Positions 43,617 to 53,708 of a stretch of 64,000 bases of DNA are shown here, one piece after another (position 1 is the stretch's first letter; every line of letters starts with the position of its first letter). The stretch lies in the NCBI GenBank assembly GCA_019752045.1, contig JAIEMP010000008.1:136676-200675 (forward strand). The letters are read 5' to 3'. The translations under genes were made by a program, and so were the position numbers. The notes beneath the pieces were generated by a model. The model was not told the DNA's origin. It saw only the letters and a list, made by a program, of their open reading frames with translations, and made no database searches. This DNA comes from Chitinophagaceae bacterium (GTDB lineage Bacteria; Bacteroidota; Bacteroidia; Chitinophagales; Chitinophagaceae).

Positions 43617-44399
43617 ATGAGTCAAATGAATACGACTGCAGCAGAAGCTTATGTAAAAACGGAGATACACAAAGGCATTGCAACGGTTCAGTTTTTTCAT
43701 CCGCAAAGTAATTCATTACCCCGCAGGTTGCTGCATGAACTGGCGCAAACTATTTCTCATCTGGCGCATGATCCCCATGCATCGGTCATTATCTTAACAT
43801 CGGCAGGAGAAAAAGCTTTTTGTGCAGGTGCAAGTTTTGATGAACTCACTGCTATCACCAATGAGCAGGAAGGTCTTGATTTTTTCAGCGGATTTGCTCA
43901 TGTAATTAATGCTATGCGGAAGTGTCCTAAATTTATTATCGGCCGTATTCATGGTCGTTGTGTAGGAGGTGGTGTAGGTTTGGCTTCGGCGGCAGATTAT
44001 GCCATTGCGGTTGAAGGCGCTGATGTAAAACTCAGTGAACTGGCTGTTGGTATCGGGCCATTTGTTGTTGGCCCTGCAGTAGAACGGAAAATAGGAACAT
44101 CGTCTTTTACACAACTTGCACTTGATGCGGCCAGCTGGCGTAATGCAGATTGGGCAAGGCGTAAAGGACTGTTTGCAGAGTTACACCAGACAGTTGAAGC
44201 TATGGATGAGTCTATTCAAAAACTGGCCGATACACTTTCTCATTCTTCTCCCGAAGCTATGGCCGATATGAAAAAAATATTCTGGAAAGGAACAGAGCAT
44301 TGGGATGAACTGTTGATTGAACGTGCAAAGATCAGCGGCAGATTAGTGTTGAGCGAGTTTACAAGAAATGCAATTGCAAAATTTAAAGCGAAGAGTTGA
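43617..44399 (+). CDS. Enoyl-CoA hydratase/isomerase family protein
   Basis: About 260 residues from the ATG at 43617; a GTG at 43587 would extend it by ten. The crotonase fold is recognised by SAGEKAFCAGASFDEL, GRIHGRCVGGGVGLASAADYAIA (oxyanion hole) and KLSELAVGIGPFVVGP, where the Glu matches a catalytic position. Co-location with paaZ suggests a step in phenylacetate degradation, such as PaaF or PaaG. The glycine-rich end of the second motif is atypical (VVGP for PGxGG). Confidence 0.88.
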   Translation: MSQMNTTAAEAYVKTEIHKGIATVQFFHPQSNSLPRRLLHELAQTISHLAHDPHASVIILTSAGEKAFCAGASFDELTAITNEQEGLDFFSGFAHVINAMRKCPKFIIGRIHGRCVGGGVGLASAADYAIAVEGADVKLSELAVGIGPFVVGPAVERKIGTSSFTQLALDAASWRNADWARRKGLFAELHQTVEAMDESIQKLADTLSHSSPEAMADMKKIFWKGTEHWDELLIERAKISGRLVLSEFTRNAIAKFKAKS

Positions 44400-44516
44400 A
44401 AATAGTCTATTCAGGAAAAAGAGGGCTTCATAAACTTTACAACTGCTGATGTGTTGTACCGGTTATAAAATACTTCAACCTCTTTTATCTCCTTTTACTC
44501 TTTGATCTCTTAGCAC

Positions 44517-45155
44517 ATGATTCAAACATTCTCTGCCGATAATTTTCAAACTTACTGCGATCTAGTTTCAAAAAAAGACAAACATCTGAAAGGCATCATA
44601 CAGGAACATGGTTACCCACCCATGTGGACACGTAAGCAGGGTTTTGAAACACTTATTCTCACTATTCTTGAACAGCAGGTATCATTAGCTGCAGCTTTTG
44701 CAGCGTATAAAAAATTGAAAGCAAAAATCGGGGCTGTTACACCTGCAAAAATTCTGGCGATGAGTAATGAGGAATTGAGGGAGTGTTATTTTACACGTCA
44801 AAAACAAGTATATGCGAAAGAGCTGGCAATAGCTGTTACTTCAAAAAAACTGCAGTTCAAAAAATTACCTTTAATGACGGATGAAGACATTCGTACTCAA
44901 CTTACAAGCATTAAAGGAATTGGTAACTGGACAACAGATGTATACCTGATGCATGCACTGCAACGAACAGATTTATTTCCGCTGGGCGATATTGCGTTGG
45001 TGAACAGTTTAAAAGAAACCAAGAAGTTAGATCCGCACATTACAAAAGACGAAATGCTTGCCATTGCCGAACCCTGGAGGCCTTACCGCACCATTGCTGC
45101 CATGATATTGTGGCATGCATACATCAAAAAAAGAAACCTGAAAGTAGAAGCATAG
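44517..45155 (+). CDS. AlkA-like DNA-3-methyladenine glycosylase (HhH-GPD)
   Basis: 212 residues. LILTILEQQVSLAAAFAAYKKL is the N-terminal part of the HhH-GPD fold. The helix-hairpin-helix LTSIKGIGNWTTDVYLM is followed by the catalytic Asp in FPLGDIALV. There is no iron-sulfur Cys cluster at the C-terminus, as expected for AlkA-type enzymes. It would excise alkylated purines in base-excision repair. It is a single gene with unrelated neighbours. Confidence 0.9.
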   Translation: MIQTFSADNFQTYCDLVSKKDKHLKGIIQEHGYPPMWTRKQGFETLILTILEQQVSLAAAFAAYKKLKAKIGAVTPAKILAMSNEELRECYFTRQKQVYAKELAIAVTSKKLQFKKLPLMTDEDIRTQLTSIKGIGNWTTDVYLMHALQRTDLFPLGDIALVNSLKETKKLDPHITKDEMLAIAEPWRPYRTIAAMILWHAYIKKRNLKVEA

Positions 45156-45224
45156 CAGTTCTCTATGTAATTGGTAAAAGTATTTCACATACTTTTGATG
45201 GCAATTAACTCTCTTTACATGAAC

Positions 45225-46180
45225 ATGGAAATTCTGGTAAGTAACCTTACCAATCCTACACTTTTGTTTTTTATACTTGGTATAATTGCTGCAGTTGTAA
45301 AAAGTGATTTAGAGATTCCTTCCGGTTCTGTAAAATTTATTTCTCTGTATCTTTTGTTTTCGATTGGTTTTAAGGGAGGCCAGGAGCTTGCACACAGCGG
45401 AGTTACAACAGAAATTTTAATTACTTTAATTATAGCTCTATGTTTGGCCGCTATTGTTCCGTTGTATTCATTTTTTATATTAAAACGTAAATTGAATGTT
45501 TATGATGCAGGAGCTGTTGCTGCTGCTTACGGAAGTGTAAGTGCTGTAACATTTGTAGCCGCTTCAGCATTTTTAGAAGCTCAGCAAATTCATTATGGAG
45601 GCCATATGGTTGCTGCAATGGCTTTAATGGAAGCACCTGCAATAATAATAGGTGTAATGCTTATTCGAAAATTTGATGAGCAAAAAAATCAGTCACAAAA
45701 CCTGCGTTATATTGTTCATGATGCATTATCCAATGGCAGTGTATTAATGATTATGGGTAGTTTAATTATAGGTATAGTAGCAGATACAAAACAGGCGGAA
45801 GGAATTAAGCCGTTTACATCAGATATTTTTAAAGGGTTTCTTGCTGTTTTTTTACTTGAAATGGGGATGGTGGCAGCAAAACGGTTCAAAGCATTTCGCA
45901 GTTATGGCTGGTTTGTTACAATTTTTGGTTTATTGATGCCTCCGATAAACGGAATACTGAGTATTTTCATTTCTTCGTTATTTGAAATGGAAACAGGAAA
46001 TCGTTTTTTGCTTGCAATACTGCAGCCAGTGCTTCTTATATTGCGGTACCGGCTGCAATGCGTTTAGCAGCACCCAAGGCAGACCCCGGCCTGTATATTC
46101 CAATGGCCTTAGGGGTTACATTCCCATTTAATCTTACAATAGGTATACCTTTTTATTGGTGGATGGTTAATCATGTGTAA
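45225..46180 (+). pseudogene. SbtA-like sodium/bicarbonate carrier with a late frameshift
   Basis: The SbtA (DUF897) family is recognised by LEIPSGSVKFISLYLLFSIGFKGGQELA, YGSVSAVTFVAA, GGHMVAAMALMEAPAIIIG and VFLLEMGMVAAKR, each shown here in part. The frame breaks near 46022: it continues to a stop at 46067 as ILQPVLLILRY, but one extra base restores AASASYIAVPAAMRLA and a normal end at 46180 (WWMVNHV). One base is probably missing from CTG(G)CAGCC. Start at 45225 or 45219. Next to a carbonic anhydrase and a SulP carrier, it suggests inorganic-carbon uptake. Confidence 0.82.
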
Positions 46181-46191
46181 ATGAATGAAAA

Positions 46192-46215
46192 AAAGGCCGG
46201 TTTCTGCCGGCCTTT
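46192..46215. terminator. Convergent terminator between the SbtA-like and carbonic anhydrase genes
   Basis: A 9-bp stem AAAGGCCGG/CCGGCCTTT with a 6-nt loop; flanking A and T runs make it work in both directions. Confidence 0.85.
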
Positions 46216-46226
46216 GTCTTCGTATC

Positions 46227-46862
46227 TCACACCAGATTGTCAAATTCATACAGCGGATCAAGATGAGTGCCGGCTTCCATTTCAAAAACAGGATTAATAA
46301 TCCCGTCATGTAAATCGTATACCCATCCGTGTAAATGAGGTGCCTGTCTGTCTTTCCAGGCCTGTTGTACAATGGAGGTTTTTGCCAGGTTCATTACCTG
46401 CTCTTTTACATTTAATTCAATCAGCTTATTGGTTCTGGAATCTTCATCAGCAATACTGTCAATCTCATCCCGATGAAAACGATACACATCTTTAATATTC
46501 CGCAGCCACTTGTTGATAATACCAACGCTGTGTCTTGTCATAGCTGCTTTTACACCGCCACATCCGTAGTGGCCGCAAACAACTACATGTTTAACTTTCA
46601 ACACATTTACTGCATATTCCAGCACGCTCAGCATATTTAAATCTGTATGCACCACCATATTGGCAATATTGCGGTGAATAAAAATTTCGCCGGGGTGCGT
46701 TTGTGTAATTTCATTCGGTGGTACACGGCTGTCGCTGCAGCCAATCCATAAAAACTCGGGTGTTTGTACATTGAGTAACCGGTTAAAAAACTCAGGATCT
46801 TTTTTAACAACATTCTCTGCCCATTCTTTATTAGAGGCCAGTAGTTTTTCGTATGATTTCAT
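46227..46862 (-). CDS. Beta-class carbonic anhydrase
   Basis: 211 residues. Zinc and catalytic residues are visible: GCSDSRV (Cys42, Asp44, Arg46) and CGHYGCGG (His98, Cys101). It interconverts CO2 and bicarbonate in the cytosol. It lies 23 bp downstream of the SulP gene and convergent with the SbtA-like carrier, so the three genes form an inorganic-carbon cluster. It resembles the common Can/CynT-type enzymes. Confidence 0.96.
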   Translation of the reverse strand: MKSYEKLLASNKEWAENVVKKDPEFFNRLLNVQTPEFLWIGCSDSRVPPNEITQTHPGEIFIHRNIANMVVHTDLNMLSVLEYAVNVLKVKHVVVCGHYGCGGVKAAMTRHSVGIINKWLRNIKDVYRFHRDEIDSIADEDSRTNKLIELNVKEQVMNLAKTSIVQQAWKDRQAPHLHGWVYDLHDGIINPVFEMEAGTHLDPLYEFDNLV

Positions 46863-46885
46863 ATGTGTTTGTTTAATGGTGAAAT

Positions 46886-48487
46886 TTAATTGTATTCTGT
46901 TACGATTTCTTTTTTTACATCAGCCACATGGCTAATGGTGTTTTCAATTTTATACGCTTCTTTAAAGCCAACAATATCTACTTTAATATTTTTATCAGCC
47001 GATGAAAAGTCAACAAAGTCTTTGATAAGCTCAAGCACATCATGATCAATGTAAACGGTTTCACTTGCATCAATAATTACATTGCTTCCCTCCGGCAAAT
47101 GTACCAGTGTTTGTTTGATGGCTGCTTTATTGAGAAATGAAACTTCCTGTGCCAGTTTAATCTTAATGATTTCGCCTTCTTTATGCTTGTCTTTTCTGAA
47201 AAAATAAGCCAGCTTCATATTTCCACGGAGAATAAAAATGATACTGATAATAAGACCAATACCTACACCCTTAAGCAAATCTGTAAACACAACTGCCAAT
47301 ACAGTTGCAGCAAAAGGAATGAACTGGAATTTTCCATTTTGCCACATGTGCTTAAATACCTTCGGGCTTGCAAGTTTTAAACCAATCATGATTAAGATGG
47401 CAGCCAATGCTGCAAGCGGTATTTTATTTAACAGCACAGGAATTGAAACAACTGCTACGAGCAGAAAAATTCCATGAGCAATTGTAGACAACTTTGTTCG
47501 TCCGCCGGAATTAATATTAGCTGAGGTACGTACAATAACAGATGTCATTGGCAGGCCGCCAATTAAACCTGCAATGATGTTGCCGATACCTTGTGCTCTT
47601 AATTCTGTGTTACCGCTGGAATAACGTTTCAACGGGTCCATCTTGTCAGAAGCCTCCAGACACAGCAGTGTTTCAATACTGGCAACTACGGCAATGGTAG
47701 CACCAAGTATCCAAACCGAACTGTTAGTGAGTCCCGAAAAATCCGGAAATGAAAACTGAGCAAAAAAATCTGAGAAAGATGTAGCCATTGGCAAATTCAC
47801 CAAATGTTCTTTACTGATTGCAAGAATGGAGCCGCTTGCAATAAATAATTCATTGATCAGTATTCCTGCTATAACAGCTACCAATGGCCCGGGAACAAGT
47901 TTCAGCTTTTTGAGAAATGCGATTTTGTTAAACGCAACAAGTATCAAAATACAGATACCTGTAATAATTATTGCACCGTAGTGGATAGAATTAATTGCAT
48001 CAGTAATTGCAGTAAGTGTATTATGCCCGGTGTTATTCTCAATAAAAGCAAAATCACCTTCACTGTCTTTATCGTATCCAACAGCATGTGGTATTTGTTT
48101 CAGGATGATGATGATACCGATACCCGTCAACATCCCTTCAATTACGTTTGAAGGAAAGTAATTTGAAATTGTACCTGCTTTTAAGAAGCCCAGCACTAAC
48201 TGAAACACACCTGCAATCATAACCGCCAGCAGAAAAAGTTCAAATGAACCAAGAGCAGTGATCCCTGCAAGTACAATAGCTGTTAAGCCGGCTGCAGGCC
48301 CTGAAACACTGAGGTTGGAGCCACTTAAAAAACCAACAACAATACCTCCAACCACACCGGTAATAATGCCCGAGAATAAAGGTGCTCCACTGGCAAGTGC
48401 AATACCAAGACAGAGCGGTAAAGCTATCAGAAATACTACAAGACCTGACAGTAAATCTGTTTTAAAATATTTCGTTTCTAATTTCAT
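46886..48487 (-). CDS. SulP family anion transporter with STAS domain
   Basis: 533 residues with ten or more membrane segments. It has the SulP N-terminal signature (LVVFLIALPLCLGIALASGAP), SGSNLSVSGPAAG, and a GLIGGLPMTSVIVRTSANINSGG region. A C-terminal STAS domain (about 440-533, LPEGSNVIIDASETVYIDHD) follows. SulP carriers move sulfate, bicarbonate or other anions. The adjacent carbonic anhydrase favours bicarbonate (BicA-like) transport, but the substrate is not proven by sequence. Confidence 0.92.
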   Translation of the reverse strand: MKLETKYFKTDLLSGLVVFLIALPLCLGIALASGAPLFSGIITGVVGGIVVGFLSGSNLSVSGPAAGLTAIVLAGITALGSFELFLLAVMIAGVFQLVLGFLKAGTISNYFPSNVIEGMLTGIGIIIILKQIPHAVGYDKDSEGDFAFIENNTGHNTLTAITDAINSIHYGAIIITGICILILVAFNKIAFLKKLKLVPGPLVAVIAGILINELFIASGSILAISKEHLVNLPMATSFSDFFAQFSFPDFSGLTNSSVWILGATIAVVASIETLLCLEASDKMDPLKRYSSGNTELRAQGIGNIIAGLIGGLPMTSVIVRTSANINSGGRTKLSTIAHGIFLLVAVVSIPVLLNKIPLAALAAILIMIGLKLASPKVFKHMWQNGKFQFIPFAATVLAVVFTDLLKGVGIGLIISIIFILRGNMKLAYFFRKDKHKEGEIIKIKLAQEVSFLNKAAIKQTLVHLPEGSNVIIDASETVYIDHDVLELIKDFVDFSSADKNIKVDIVGFKEAYKIENTISHVADVKKEIVTEYN

Positions 48488-48678
48488 TTTTTTTGTTTTA
48501 ACTGTATTGACAGCTTTAGCCTTACAGATTAACAGATAGAACCGTTAATCGTTTTACGTTTGAAAAAAATAATAGTGCTGAACCTGATTTTGGTATCCCG
48601 TTAGTTTATGCTGTACATCTACCGGCGATAGATCTATTCAGTGTATAAGAATACAGGGAGGCCCTCATGATAACTGAA

Positions 48679-48975
48679 TCAGGCATTGGGGGGTTGTGTG
48701 ATTACATCGTCAGAAAAACGTGAATATTTTTTTTCTGCATGATGTATCAGCTCTGTGATCCGCAGCTCGGTGAAGTGTATAAACTCATCAAAACTCACGT
48801 TTACAAAGTGTTTGTGCAGTTCTTCTGTAAATGAGGGCACAGTAGAATTATCATTGTGCGGCATTTCTTCAGTCATTTGCTGGCTTTGATACATCGCAGC
48901 ACTTATTTGCGCCAAAGGCAAAAGTTGAATGCTTAATACAAGCGTAAGAAATATGCTGATAAATTGCTTTTTCAT
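48679..48975 (-). CDS. Small secreted protein of unknown function
   Basis: 98 residues with a signal peptide (MKKQFISIFLTLVLSIQLLP, cleavage probably after AQISAA). The mature part is short, charged and His-rich (HKHFVNVSFDEFIHF). It lies 190 bp upstream of the SulP gene on the same strand. Nothing identifies its function; the His residues could bind a metal. Confidence 0.6.
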   Translation of the reverse strand: MKKQFISIFLTLVLSIQLLPLAQISAAMYQSQQMTEEMPHNDNSTVPSFTEELHKHFVNVSFDEFIHFTELRITELIHHAEKKYSRFSDDVITQPPNA

Positions 48976-49086
48976 TTCGGGATGTAAAAATAAAACTCTC
49001 CCAGCAGGTTTGTCACAAAAAAATGATAAGGAGCGTTGACTTTTTAATTTAAATATAAAAAGTATTTATTGATTGTCAGTAATTTA

Positions 49087-49842
49087 TCAAATATTGAGCC
49101 CTCCGCAGGCGCTGATGGTTTGCCCCGTAACATAACTGCTCAGGTCGCTGGCTAAAAAAAGCGTAACGTTTGCAATATCTTCTGCACTTGCAAACCGGCC
49201 CAACGGAATACCAGCTTTGTATTTATCGGCTGCTTCACCTTCTTTTAAATAACTGGTCATATCTGTTTCAACAAAACCGGGGGCAATGGCATTGCAACGG
49301 ATGTTACGGCTGCCGAGTTCTTTCGCTACACTTTTTGTAAAACCAATTACGCCGGCTTTGCTGGCAGCATAACTGCTTTGCCCCGCATTACCCATTTCAC
49401 CAATTACACTGCTCATGTTAATGATAGAGCCGCTTCTTGCTTTCATCATGGGTTTAATGATCTGCTTGGTCATGTAAAAAACTGAGTTGAGATTAACTTT
49501 AATCACATCCTCCCATTGCTCCACACTCATACGCAGCAGCAGATTATCTTTTGAAATGCCTGCATTGTTTACACAAATATCAACTGTGCCAAATTCTTTC
49601 AAGACATCTGTTACAAACATTTCGCAGGCAGCAAAGTCGCCTGCATTGCTTTGATATGCTTTTGCTTTTACACCCATGCCTGTAAGTTTAGCTTCCAGTG
49701 CAGCTGCTTTTTCTTTACTGCTGTCGCTCACATAAGTAAATGCAATGTTTGCACCATGCTCAGCAAACTTAACAGCAACTGCTTCACCAATACCTCTTGC
49801 GGCACCTGTAACAATGGCAACTTTTCCTTCCAGTAATTTCAT
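49087..49842 (-). CDS. fabG: 3-oxoacyl-[acyl-carrier-protein] reductase
   Basis: 251 residues from the ATG at 49842; the frame extends 24 bp further with no family support. Short-chain dehydrogenase motifs are VTGAARGIG (11-19), NNAGISKDNLL, SSVIGEMGNAGQSSYAASK (Ser, Tyr, Lys triad) and the end VTGQTISACGG. It reduces 3-oxoacyl-ACP with NADPH in fatty-acid elongation. It closes an operon running lptB, GH3, PhyH-like, fabG. Confidence 0.95.
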   Translation of the reverse strand: MKLLEGKVAIVTGAARGIGEAVAVKFAEHGANIAFTYVSDSSKEKAAALEAKLTGMGVKAKAYQSNAGDFAACEMFVTDVLKEFGTVDICVNNAGISKDNLLLRMSVEQWEDVIKVNLNSVFYMTKQIIKPMMKARSGSIINMSSVIGEMGNAGQSSYAASKAGVIGFTKSVAKELGSRNIRCNAIAPGFVETDMTSYLKEGEAADKYKAGIPLGRFASAEDIANVTLFLASDLSSYVTGQTISACGGLNI

Positions 49843-49877
49843 AACATTGATTTTATAATGATGCAAAGTAAAGCGTT

Positions 49878-50828
49878 TTATTCTTCTTCCAATAACGAAG
49901 GCCGTTCTGTAATTTCATGATATTTGATCACATCTTTGGCGTAATAATGCACCACCATACTCTTGCGTGTTAAAGCAGGATTCGCTAAGGGCATGCCGCC
50001 ATGGATGAGATTTGCATGCCAAATGAGTACATCGCCTTTCTTTGGAAGAAAGATCTCTTTCGAAAAACGATTCTGTTTCAGAATTTCCTCCGTCATATCC
50101 TCATAGTCGCTGTATTGTTTGTTGCCAAGTTTTAACCGTGTGCTGTAGTTTTCAAAATCATCATTTAATAAATAAGGTAATTGATGGCTTCCGGGGTAAT
50201 AAAACAACGGTCCACTATCCGGATGAATATCTTCCAGCGCAATCCATGCTGCAATTAAATAACCCAGCGGATAGGTGGTCATGTGAATACTGTCGCTGTG
50301 TGCACGCTGACCACTTCCCTTTACAAAGTTGAGTGTTTGAAAGGGTACTACTTCTTTATCCAGAATGAACGATAACAATTGCTTCAACCCTTCGTCCTGC
50401 ATCATCTGTTTAATAACAGCAGAATGTTTGTAACCATACATTACTTTGTTATCATGCGTAACGGGTAAATGTTTTTGGTTGATGAGTTCATCAACTGCTT
50501 TATTAACTTCATCAGCCTGTTGGTTACTGAAATGTTGTTTGATGTGCAGAAAACCGTTTGCACTCCATTGCTTCAGTTGTTCCTGCACATCTGTAGTAAA
50601 TCGGTTGAAATTATTTTTTGTTGCTGCAACAGTGGCTGAATCATTCACATCTAACCACGCACTTGATTTTTTATCCGGAAAATCTTTACTGCTGATGGAA
50701 TGGAACAACGGTTTATGTACATGGTATCTGCTGTATGCTTCTTTGTTATGATGCAGTTGTTTTACATGAAGCAGGTTGTACAGCCAGTGAAGCGGCTTGT
50801 ACTCTTTGAGTTTATCTTTCAGCTTCAT
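49878..50828 (-). CDS. Phytanoyl-CoA dioxygenase (PhyH) family protein
   Basis: 316 residues. The 2-oxoglutarate/Fe(II) site is visible as RAHSDSIHM (HxD facial triad, first two ligands), the central GPLFYYPGSHQLP, and the distal His in WHANLIHGGMPL. It would hydroxylate an unknown small molecule or lipid. Its start overlaps the GH3 stop by 17 bp, showing co-translation within the lptB-GH3-PhyH-fabG run. Confidence 0.88.
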   Translation of the reverse strand: MKLKDKLKEYKPLHWLYNLLHVKQLHHNKEAYSRYHVHKPLFHSISSKDFPDKKSSAWLDVNDSATVAATKNNFNRFTTDVQEQLKQWSANGFLHIKQHFSNQQADEVNKAVDELINQKHLPVTHDNKVMYGYKHSAVIKQMMQDEGLKQLLSFILDKEVVPFQTLNFVKGSGQRAHSDSIHMTTYPLGYLIAAWIALEDIHPDSGPLFYYPGSHQLPYLLNDDFENYSTRLKLGNKQYSDYEDMTEEILKQNRFSKEIFLPKKGDVLIWHANLIHGGMPLANPALTRKSMVVHYYAKDVIKYHEITERPSLLEEE

Positions 50829-52338
50829 AACTGTTTTTGAATAGGATGATTTCTTCCATTAAATCACGGTTGTTGCTGAGCCTTGGTACTTTGTGTTGCC
50901 CGCCCAGCTTGCCTTTGCTGCGGAGCCACTCGTGAAAGAGCCCTTTTTTTACAGGATGAACAAACGGTAAACGCAGCGCAATATTCTTATGTCGCTTTGC
51001 CTCGTAATCGCTGTTGAGATTTTTCAATGCTGTATCCAGCTCATACACAAAATCATTCAAACTGGTTGGGTCCTTTTCAAATTCAATCAGCCATTCGTGC
51101 GCACCGTTACCGCTGTGGTTAAAATAAATGGGAGCTGCAGTGTATTCGTTTACAACAGCACCAGTTTGCTCACTGGCAAGCGCAATGGCTTTATCGGTAT
51201 TATCAACAATCAGTTCTTCGCCAAAGGCATTGATAAAATGCTTCAGCCGCCCGGTTACTTTTACCCGGAAAGGACTTACAGATGTAAACTGAATGGTATC
51301 ACCTACAATGTAACGCCATAAGCCACCATTGGTGCTTATGATGAGCGCATAATTTTTACCCGTTTCTACTTTACTTAAGCCAATGGTATGGGGAAATTTT
51401 TTTCCGTATTCTTCAATGGGCATAAACTCATAAAAAATGCCGTGATCTGCAAAGAGCAGCATCCCATCCTGATTGGGCTGGTCCTGCGCAGCAAAAAAAC
51501 CTTCGCTGGCATTGTACATTTCCAGGTAGTTGATCTGCTTTCCTATAATCTGCTCAAACTGTTCACGGTAAGGCACAAACGAAACACCACCATGCAGATA
51601 CAATTCAAGTTCGGGCCATACTTCGGCCATGGTTTGTTTACCTGTTAATTCTAAAATACGACGAAACAGTACCAGGCTCCAGGTGGGTACGCCGGATATA
51701 GATGTTACCTTTTCTTTTGTAGTGGTAGCAGCCAGTTTTTCAATTTTACTTTCCCATTCATCCATCAGTAACACACTCAGCTCCGGTGTACGGATCCAGT
51801 TGGTCCAGAAAGGAGCATTCTGCATCAGCACTGCACTTAAATCGCCAAACTGTATGTCTTCATTTAAGGGCGATACGGTGTGGCTACCGCCAATAACCAA
51901 CCCTTTGCCGGTTAACAGATTGCTCGACGGAAAATTGTTGTAATAGAGTGTAAGCACATCTTTGCTGGCTTTGTAATGCCCGTCTTTCATACTCTCATCG
52001 CTAACAGGAATAAACTTGCTTTTATCGCTGGTGGTACCACTGCTCTTCGCAAACCATTTAACAGGAGTTGGCCACAATACATTTTCTTCTCCATTCATCA
52101 TCCGTTCAATGTATGGTTTGATGTCGTCGTACTCATGCACGGGAATGCTGTTCTTAAAATCACGCAGGTTAAATAGTTTTTCAAACTGATACTGATGACC
52201 AAACTGTGTGTATTGAGCAGTGGTAACCAGATCCTGCAATACTTCACGCTGTGCTGCAACGGGATGATTGATCCAGCTTTCAATACGCCACATACGCAGG
52301 CGGGCAAGTCTTGATATTGCAGGGCTTAGCAGCTTCAT
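50812..52338 (-). CDS. GH3 family acyl-adenylating protein
   Basis: 508 residues of the GH3 family. ATP-binding AKSSGTTSDKSKFIPVS (about 93-110), YNASEGFFA (about 280) and the motif around YRLVGD-type VGDTIQFTSVSPFRVKVTGR are present. Plant members conjugate amino acids to hormones; bacterial substrates are unknown. It lies between lptB and the PhyH-type gene and is co-transcribed with them. Confidence 0.92.
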   Translation of the reverse strand: MKLLSPAISRLARLRMWRIESWINHPVAAQREVLQDLVTTAQYTQFGHQYQFEKLFNLRDFKNSIPVHEYDDIKPYIERMMNGEENVLWPTPVKWFAKSSGTTSDKSKFIPVSDESMKDGHYKASKDVLTLYYNNFPSSNLLTGKGLVIGGSHTVSPLNEDIQFGDLSAVLMQNAPFWTNWIRTPELSVLLMDEWESKIEKLAATTTKEKVTSISGVPTWSLVLFRRILELTGKQTMAEVWPELELYLHGGVSFVPYREQFEQIIGKQINYLEMYNASEGFFAAQDQPNQDGMLLFADHGIFYEFMPIEEYGKKFPHTIGLSKVETGKNYALIISTNGGLWRYIVGDTIQFTSVSPFRVKVTGRLKHFINAFGEELIVDNTDKAIALASEQTGAVVNEYTAAPIYFNHSGNGAHEWLIEFEKDPTSLNDFVYELDTALKNLNSDYEAKRHKNIALRLPFVHPVKKGLFHEWLRSKGKLGGQHKVPRLSNNRDLMEEIILFKNSYEAER

Positions 52339-52393
52339 GTTGATAGCGGCAAGATAAAAAATTTAATGGAGATGATAACGAAGTAAGTTAATC

Positions 52394-53479
52394 TTATTTA
52401 GGTTGTTCTGCCTTAAGGAATAGCAGTATAGAATTCAAATCCGTAAGAATACTTTGATTATTATCTAAAAGAGTATTAGCACGAGATAAAACTTCAAAAT
52501 TATTGTTTTGCTTACTATAAATTGTAAGTGATTCTTTCAACTCATGCATAAACCTGGCATAGTCATCAAGGCCTAAATCAGACTCCATTATTTCATCTGA
52601 ATTTCCATGTCGGTAACCAATGCTTTTTTCTCTTTCTTTTTGTGACTGCTCGATTTTTTCAAACCATGCTAGTGCGCTCTCAACTGATCGAATCAGGTTT
52701 TCTGTAGTTATTTTATTTGAAGTTCTTGCGTCATCGTGCAAATAATCTTTACGCTTTAATTCAAAGTTGCGACCAAGATATAAACGGCGTACCTGTTCAT
52801 CATCGGCCAGTTCTTCGGCAGTGCCATGTTTAAAAATTTTTCCTTCAATCAACAGGTAGGCCCTGTCACAAATGGAGAGTGTTTCAGTTACATTATGATC
52901 AGTGATAAGTATGCCGATATTTCTGTATTTCAGTTTAGCAACAATGGCCTGGATGTCTTCTACCGCAATGGGATCAACACCTGCAAACGGTTCATCTAAC
53001 AAAATAAACTTGGGATCAACAGCAAGTGCCCGTGCAATTTCTGTACGGCGTCGTTCACCACCACTCAATGAATCACCATTGTTTTTACGCACATGATGCA
53101 GTCTGAATTCTGTGAGCAATTCTTCCAGCTTTGCCTGTTGTTCCTGTTTGCTCAGTTTGGTCATTTCCAGTACCGCAGCAATATTTTCTTCAACGGTTAA
53201 TTTGCGAAACACACTTGCTTCCTGCGGCAGATAACCAATACCCATCTGTGCCCGTTTGTACATGGGGTAATTGGTAATATTGAGGTCGTTTAAATACACT
53301 TCGCCTTCATCGGGTTTCACAAACCCAACCACCATATAGAATGTGGTGGTTTTGCCGGCGCCATTGGGCCCCAGTAAACCAACAATCTGGCCTTGCTTCA
53401 CTTCAATGCTCACTTTGTTAGCTACAGTGCGGTTGCGGTAGCGCTTTACCAGTTCTGTTGTGTGGATGGTTAAACTCAA
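52394..53479 (-). CDS. lptB: Lipopolysaccharide export ATP-binding protein LptB with a C-terminal extension
   Basis: The first 250 residues are typical LptB: Walker [10 protein letters not shown] (37-45), Q-loop, [18 protein letters not shown], signature LSGGERRR, Walker [14 protein letters not shown], and the H-loop in ITDHNV. LptB powers LPS extraction from the inner membrane with LptFG. Typical proteins end near residue 250. This one continues for about 110 residues (from about 252, [11 protein letters not shown]), predicted helical and encoded by more AT-rich DNA. The extension has no recognised family. It starts the GH3-PhyH-fabG run. Confidence 0.93.
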   Translation of the reverse strand: MSLTIHTTELVKRYRNRTVANKVSIEVKQGQIVGLLGPNGAGKTTTFYMVVGFVKPDEGEVYLNDLNITNYPMYKRAQMGIGYLPQEASVFRKLTVEENIAAVLEMTKLSKQEQQAKLEELLTEFRLHHVRKNNGDSLSGGERRRTEIARALAVDPKFILLDEPFAGVDPIAVEDIQAIVAKLKYRNIGILITDHNVTETLSICDRAYLLIEGKIFKHGTAEELADDEQVRRLYLGRNFELKRKDYLHDDARTSNKITTENLIRSVESALAWFEKIEQSQKEREKSIGYRHGNSDEIMESDLGLDDYARFMHELKESLTIYSKQNNNFEVLSRANTLLDNNQSILTDLNSILLFLKAEQPK

Positions 53480-53708
53480 AATAATGAATTGTGAGGGCGA
53501 AAATACCGTATTCTGATTAATGCTTCTGCTTTTAAAATGTGAAAGTGGCTGTAAACATTGTTTGATTAAGAAGCAGTCCTGTTATATGTTTGCATGAAAT
53601 TTTTTATACCGGCTTTTGTACTCCGGTCTAACCCCGTTGCATCGCAATCTCTTCAGGGCCTTTGCAGGCATTGAACAGATCATACAACGGTACCAAAACA
53701 AACAGTGA

